DNA from: Woeseiaceae bacterium
Lineage (GTDB): Bacteria > Pseudomonadota > Gammaproteobacteria > Steroidobacterales > Woeseiaceae
Direction of reading: 5' to 3'
Assembly: GCA_013138675.1 (NCBI GenBank)
Contig: WTCH01000215.1
Span: 1-9,536 of the forward strand
DNA length: 9,536 bases
Part shown: positions 6,250 to 9,536 of the stretch, piece by piece
Position numbering within the stretch: the stretch's first letter is position 1
Layout: every line of letters begins with the position of its first letter
Program-made: the position numbers and the translations under genes
Notes under the pieces: generated by a model
The model's input: the letters and a program-made list of their open reading frames with translations, nothing else
What the model was told of the DNA's origin: nothing
Database searches by the model: none

Positions 6250-7437
6250 GTGCCAGCCAGGTTTGATGTAATCATTCTTGGCGGGGGTGCCGCCGGCTTG
6301 ATGTGCGCGATTGCGGCCGGCCAGCGCGGACGGCGGGTTGTCGTCCTCGAGAGCGCTAACAAGACTGGCAAGAAGATCCTCATGTCAGGTGGTGGGCGCT
6401 GCAACTTCACCAATCTGCACTGCAGTCCAAAGGACTATCTTTCCGCCAATCCGCACTTCTGCATCTCAGCACTAAGCCGCTATACGCAATGGGATTTCAT
6501 CACGCTTGTCGAGAAACATGGCATCGCCTACCACGACAAAGGTGCCGGACAACTTTTCTGCGACAACTCATCGAAAGAAATACTCGCTATGCTCGAGACC
6601 GAATGTGAAAGCGCGGGTGTTGAAATATTGACGCATTGTGAAGATGCCGCCGTTGCGTTTGACAATGGTTATTGCGTAAAGAATACCAAAGGCGCTTTTG
6701 TAGGCGACTCGCTGGTCATTGCAACGGGCGGGCTGTCCATCCCGAAAATGGGTGCCTCGGATTTCGGCTATCGCCTCGCGAAACAATTCGGACTCAATGT
6801 TCTGGACACGCGTGCCGGGCTGGTGCCATTTACTTTCTCCGGAGCGATGCACGAACTGACGGATCGATTGTCGGGCGTGAGTCTGCCGGCGACCGTTACC
6901 GCGTCGGACACCGCGTTCACCGAGGACATTCTGTTTACGCATCGCGGTCTTAGCGGACCCGCTGCACTACAAGCCTCGAGCTACTGGTCACCCGGTACAA
7001 ACATCACTCTGAATCTCCTGCCCTCCACCGACGCCGAAGACATTTTGTTGGGCGCCAAGACGAAACAACCCAAGGCCCGCTTGCGAACGATCCTCTCGGA
7101 GCATCTGCCACGCGCCTTGGTGCTGGAGCTGCAGGCGCTTAGTTGGCTCGACGCCGCTGACGGACGAGTAGCCGAAATTCCAGACTCCGAATTACGTAGG
7201 ATTGGCGCGATATTGCAGGCTTGGATACTCAAGCCCGCCTCGACTGAGGGCTATCGCACGGCCGAAGTAACGCTCGGCGGCGTCGATACCAATGAGCTGT
7301 CTTCCCAAACCATGGAATGCAAGCGACAACCCGGGCTGTATTGCATTGGTGAAGTTGTTGACGTGACAGGCCACCTCGGGGGCTTTAACTTCCAATGGGC
7401 CTGGGCGTCAGCACAAGCTGCCGGCCAGGTTGTGTGA
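6250..7437 (+). CDS. FAD-dependent oxidoreductase of the HI0933/BaiN/YhiN family
   Basis: This is a cytoplasmic flavoprotein of 395 residues, the usual family length. The N-terminus holds the dinucleotide-binding motif GGGAAG (residues 11-16) in the strand DVIILGGGAAGL. It is followed by the acidic residue of VVVLES, expected to bind the FAD ribose, and by the family signature SGGGRCNFTN. The C-terminus has the second family hallmark, running from the GGVDT segment through GLYCIGEVVDVTGHLGGFNFQWAW. The start is GTG at 6250, two codons before the hydrophobic strand that opens the fold. Members are annotated as NAD(P)/FAD-dependent oxidoreductases or, for BaiN, as bile-acid-related reductases; for most, including this one, the real substrate is unknown. 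It is followed after 13 bases by a YaiI-family gene, probably in one transcript. The 5' leader overlaps the opposing small-membrane-protein promoter region. Confidence 0.95.
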   Translation: MPARFDVIILGGGAAGLMCAIAAGQRGRRVVVLESANKTGKKILMSGGGRCNFTNLHCSPKDYLSANPHFCISALSRYTQWDFITLVEKHGIAYHDKGAGQLFCDNSSKEILAMLETECESAGVEILTHCEDAAVAFDNGYCVKNTKGAFVGDSLVIATGGLSIPKMGASDFGYRLAKQFGLNVLDTRAGLVPFTFSGAMHELTDRLSGVSLPATVTASDTAFTEDILFTHRGLSGPAALQASSYWSPGTNITLNLLPSTDAEDILLGAKTKQPKARLRTILSEHLPRALVLELQALSWLDAADGRVAEIPDSELRRIGAILQAWILKPASTEGYRTAEVTLGGVDTNELSSQTMECKRQPGLYCIGEVVDVTGHLGGFNFQWAWASAQAAGQVV

Positions 7438-7442
7438 AGGAG
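7437..7442 (+). promoter_or_regulatory. Ribosome binding site deciding the YaiI-family start
   Basis: AAGGAG begins within the stop codon of the flavoprotein gene and lies eight bases before the GTG at 7451. It supports that start over the in-frame GTG at 7430, which would add seven non-conserved residues and overlap the upstream gene. The placement also suggests that ribosomes ending the upstream gene may restart here. Confidence 0.75.
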
Positions 7443-7450
7443 ACACGAAG

Positions 7451-7915
7451 GTGAAGATCTGGGTCGACGCAGATGCCTGCCCGGTCGTGGTTAAGGAGAT
7501 ATTGTTCCGAGCTGCGACGCGGACCGGCGTAGAGCTGACGCTGGTGGCAAACCAGCCGTTGAGCACGCCCTCCTCGGCCAATATCAAAACAGTACAGGTG
7601 CCCGGAGGCTTCGACGTCGCCGACGATGAAATCGTGAAACGTCTGGGCGCCGGCGATCTCGTCATTACCAGTGACATCCCTCTGGCTGCCGAAGTCATCG
7701 CCAAAGGGGGGCACGCACTTAGCCCCCGCGGTGAAATGCACACCAGGGAAAATATCGGTGCACGCCTCAACATGCGCGATCTCCTCGACACCATGCGATC
7801 CAGTGGCGTCGAAATGGGCGGTGGTCCCGCCGCGTTTAGTCAGCGCGACAAGCAGACGTTCGCGAATGAACTCGACCGCTTCCTGACAAAATATGGCGGC
7901 TCGTCTGAGCAGTAA
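7451..7915 (+). CDS. yaiI: YaiI/YqxD family protein (DUF188), PIN-like fold
   Basis: This is a cytoplasmic protein of 154 residues, matching the usual family length of about 150. It opens with the family hallmark KIWVDADACPVVVKEI, whose two aspartates sit where PIN-like nucleases bind metal. It continues with GFDVADDEIVKRLGAGDLVITSDIPLA, another acidic signature block with the TSDIPLA motif. The segments ALSPRGE and ENIGARLNMRDLLD are also characteristic. The C-terminal part reads GGGPAAFSQRDKQTFANELDRFL, as in many members. The biochemical role of the family is not established; nuclease activity is inferred from the fold. The gene lies 13 bases after the flavoprotein gene, and its stop codon is three bases from the end of the convergent dehydrogenase gene. 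Confidence 0.95.
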   Translation: MKIWVDADACPVVVKEILFRAATRTGVELTLVANQPLSTPSSANIKTVQVPGGFDVADDEIVKRLGAGDLVITSDIPLAAEVIAKGGHALSPRGEMHTRENIGARLNMRDLLDTMRSSGVEMGGGPAAFSQRDKQTFANELDRFLTKYGGSSEQ

Positions 7916-7918
7916 CCG

Positions 7919-9536
7919 CTACTCCGCTTGCTGCAGTGCCCGGTTAGCCTCTCGTCGCAGATAGTGCCGGATCTTGAGCAGCTGTTCGTCATTAAGATGC
8001 TCGAAAACGGGCATGCCATTCTCCTGCCGGCTGCCGTCCCGGACAATATCGGCAAACGCTTCGGTCGATGCCAGTATCGGTGACGCCCGTAAATCAGGCG
8101 CCATACCGGGCGAGATCGCGTCGAAGCCGTGGCAAGCGAGACAGCGACCATACTCACCGGCACCGTCTTCTGCCATCTCATCATCAACCTCGAACTGCAG
8201 CATCTCGATCGGTTGAGCTGCAGCTGCTGGTGGCTGCGCCGGCAACGCGACATCGCCGTCCAGTGCAAACGTGACCAGGCGGCGATCGTGCGCGCCGTAC
8301 GCCCAACCATTCGCAACTGCGATATCGCCACCGAGGCCGGCAACACCACCGCCATAGCCGACTAGCAAGGCAATGTACTGCTTGCCGTCAACCGAATAGG
8401 TCACCGGCGGCGCGCTTATGCCGAGACCGGCATCAAATGACCACAACTCCTCGCCCGTCGTCGCGTTGTACGCACGAAACGTCCCATCGACGCGGCCCTG
8501 CAACACGAGGTTGCCCGCTGTCGTCATCGTTCCGCCATGGCTCACGCCATACATCGGCACTTCCCACGCTACGGTATTTGTTACGGGATCACGTGCCTGC
8601 AATGAGCCGGCCACATGTGAGCGGTCTTCGACCCATGACCAGCCTACGCCCGTCGTATCGCCTTCGAAAACAGCCGATTGCCACGTGTCGTGCTCGATGC
8701 CTTCATCGGTATACAGCGCTGACATTTGCACGACCGGAATGTAGACAAGCCCGGTCTCGGGGTTGTATGACATCGCGTGCCAGCTGTGCGCACCGGCCGG
8801 CGTCGGCGAGATGCGCTCTTCGCCATCTTCGTATCGTGCTCCAGGACGCTCGACTGGCCGCCCGGTCTCCATGTCGACATGCGTTGCCCAGTTGATCTCG
8901 GCATAGGCCTCGGCCGAGACCAGTTCGTGATTTTCGCGATCATGAACGTAGAAGAAGCCGTTCTTCGGCGCCTGCATCATCGCCTTGACAGTGCGGCCAT
9001 CAATCTCGAGGTCGGCCAGCACAATATCCATGTTCGAGTTGTAGTCCCAGGTTTCGCCTGGCGTGTTCTGGTAATGCCACAGGTAGTCGCCCGTATCGGG
9101 GTCGAGCGCCACGATGGAGTCGAGAAACAGGTTGTCACCGCCACCCGGGCTACGGATCTTCTGGTTCCAAGGAGCGCCGTTGCCCGTGCCAACATAGAGC
9201 ACGTCGAGGTCGGCATCGTAAGTAAAGCCATGCCAGGCATTGCCGCCGCCACCAAACTTCCACCACTCACCCGTCCAGGTTTTGGCCGCCATCTCCATGG
9301 CTTCGTTCTCGAAGCCGTCGGCGGGATTGCCGGGCACGATGTAGAAACGCCAGGCGTGTTCGCCGGTTTCTGCGTCGTAAGCCGTCACATAGCCACGGTT
9401 CGGACCCGCCTCGGTGCCACCGCTGCCGATCATGACCTTGCCTTTGAAGATCTTCGGCGCGCCGGTGTTATAGAGCGGCATGCCGGCATCGTAGATGCGC
9501 TCGCTCCAGGCCTGCTCGCCCGTTGCGCGATCGATA
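7919..9536 (-). CDS. PQQ-dependent quinohemoprotein alcohol dehydrogenase (partial, N-terminus missing)
   Basis: This is a periplasmic dehydrogenase expected to oxidise alcohols with PQQ and pass electrons to its own heme c. About 538 C-terminal residues are visible. The frame stays open to the window edge (IDRATGEQAWSERIYDAG precedes the first in-window Met at 9481), so the true start lies beyond 9536 and the signal peptide and early propeller blades are missing. Repeated blade motifs with Trp/Gly docking, such as AYDAETGEHAWRF, ALDPDTGDYLWHY and AYNATTGEELWSF, mark the eight-bladed PQQ propeller. Catalytic candidates are Asn in GTGNGAPW (codon 9179-9181) and Asp in GETWDYN (codon 9044-9046). 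The C-terminus has a cytochrome c domain: CLACH (8129-8143) and a likely axial Met in ENGMPVFEHL. This is the type II quinohemoprotein layout. Substrate range cannot be told, and no PQQ synthesis gene is visible. Confidence 0.94.
   Translation of the reverse strand, partial: IDRATGEQAWSERIYDAGMPLYNTGAPKIFKGKVMIGSGGTEAGPNRGYVTAYDAETGEHAWRFYIVPGNPADGFENEAMEMAAKTWTGEWWKFGGGGNAWHGFTYDADLDVLYVGTGNGAPWNQKIRSPGGGDNLFLDSIVALDPDTGDYLWHYQNTPGETWDYNSNMDIVLADLEIDGRTVKAMMQAPKNGFFYVHDRENHELVSAEAYAEINWATHVDMETGRPVERPGARYEDGEERISPTPAGAHSWHAMSYNPETGLVYIPVVQMSALYTDEGIEHDTWQSAVFEGDTTGVGWSWVEDRSHVAGSLQARDPVTNTVAWEVPMYGVSHGGTMTTAGNLVLQGRVDGTFRAYNATTGEELWSFDAGLGISAPPVTYSVDGKQYIALLVGYGGGVAGLGGDIAVANGWAYGAHDRRLVTFALDGDVALPAQPPAAAAQPIEMLQFEVDDEMAEDGAGEYGRCLACHGFDAISPGMAPDLRASPILASTEAFADIVRDGSRQENGMPVFEHLNDEQLLKIRHYLRREANRALQQAE

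Noticed and set aside
1..9536. A defence island, mobile element, CRISPR array or complete new multi-gene pathway
   Set aside because: No transposase, integrase, repeat-spacer array, nuclease/toxin pair or terminal inverted repeats were seen. Gene orientations alternate between short independent units, and most genes belong to common housekeeping or respiratory families.

Overview
The window looks like chromosomal DNA of a free-living, respiratory Gram-negative bacterium, most likely a marine-type gammaproteobacterium. The grounds are a moderately high GC content, a Gram-negative lipoprotein signal, a GspA/ExeA-type ATPase, a PQQ-dependent quinohemoprotein dehydrogenase and a large c-type-cytochrome lipoprotein. 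The lineage is an inference from gene content; no rRNA or marker gene is present. I see no tRNA, rRNA, CRISPR array, insertion sequence or phage gene.

Layout. At 1-752 (minus) is the N-terminal two thirds of a Kv-beta-like aldo/keto reductase, cut by the window edge. Divergent from it, at 856-3528 (plus), is an 890-residue lipoprotein that joins a seven-bladed YVTN-type beta-propeller to a di-heme cytochrome c peroxidase/MauG-like domain. Next is a short cysteine-rich protein of unknown function (3620-3997), with its own sigma70-like promoter and a near-perfect intrinsic terminator (4003-4028), so it is probably transcribed alone. An AT-rich, gene-free leader (4031-4283) with a TTGACA-type promoter candidate precedes a GspA/ExeA-like AAA+ ATPase with a long C-terminal coiled coil (4284-5573). 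This ATPase keeps Walker A but seems to lack the Walker B glutamate and the sensor-2 arginine.

Convergent with the ATPase is a translationally coupled minus-strand pair: a two-helix membrane protein (5959-6156) and a secreted four-cysteine protein (5570-5962). The ATPase and the secreted protein share the bases of their stop codons. Divergent from that pair is a plus-strand pair: an HI0933/BaiN/YhiN-family flavoprotein (6250-7437) followed by a YaiI/YqxD (DUF188) protein (7451-7915). Three bases beyond the latter, on the minus strand, ends a PQQ-dependent quinohemoprotein alcohol dehydrogenase with a C-terminal cytochrome c domain (7919-9536), whose N-terminus lies outside the window.

How the genes relate. 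Two gene products are heme-c redox proteins expected outside the cytoplasm (the propeller/peroxidase lipoprotein and the PQQ dehydrogenase), and two are cytoplasmic oxidoreductases (the aldo/keto reductase and the flavoprotein). They lie in separate transcription units, and nothing in the sequence ties them into one pathway. The most unusual stretch is 3528-6156: a cysteine-rich orphan, an atypical coiled-coil ATPase and a small envelope protein pair. I do not see a convincing complete new multi-gene system; the notable items are individual proteins with uncommon architecture.
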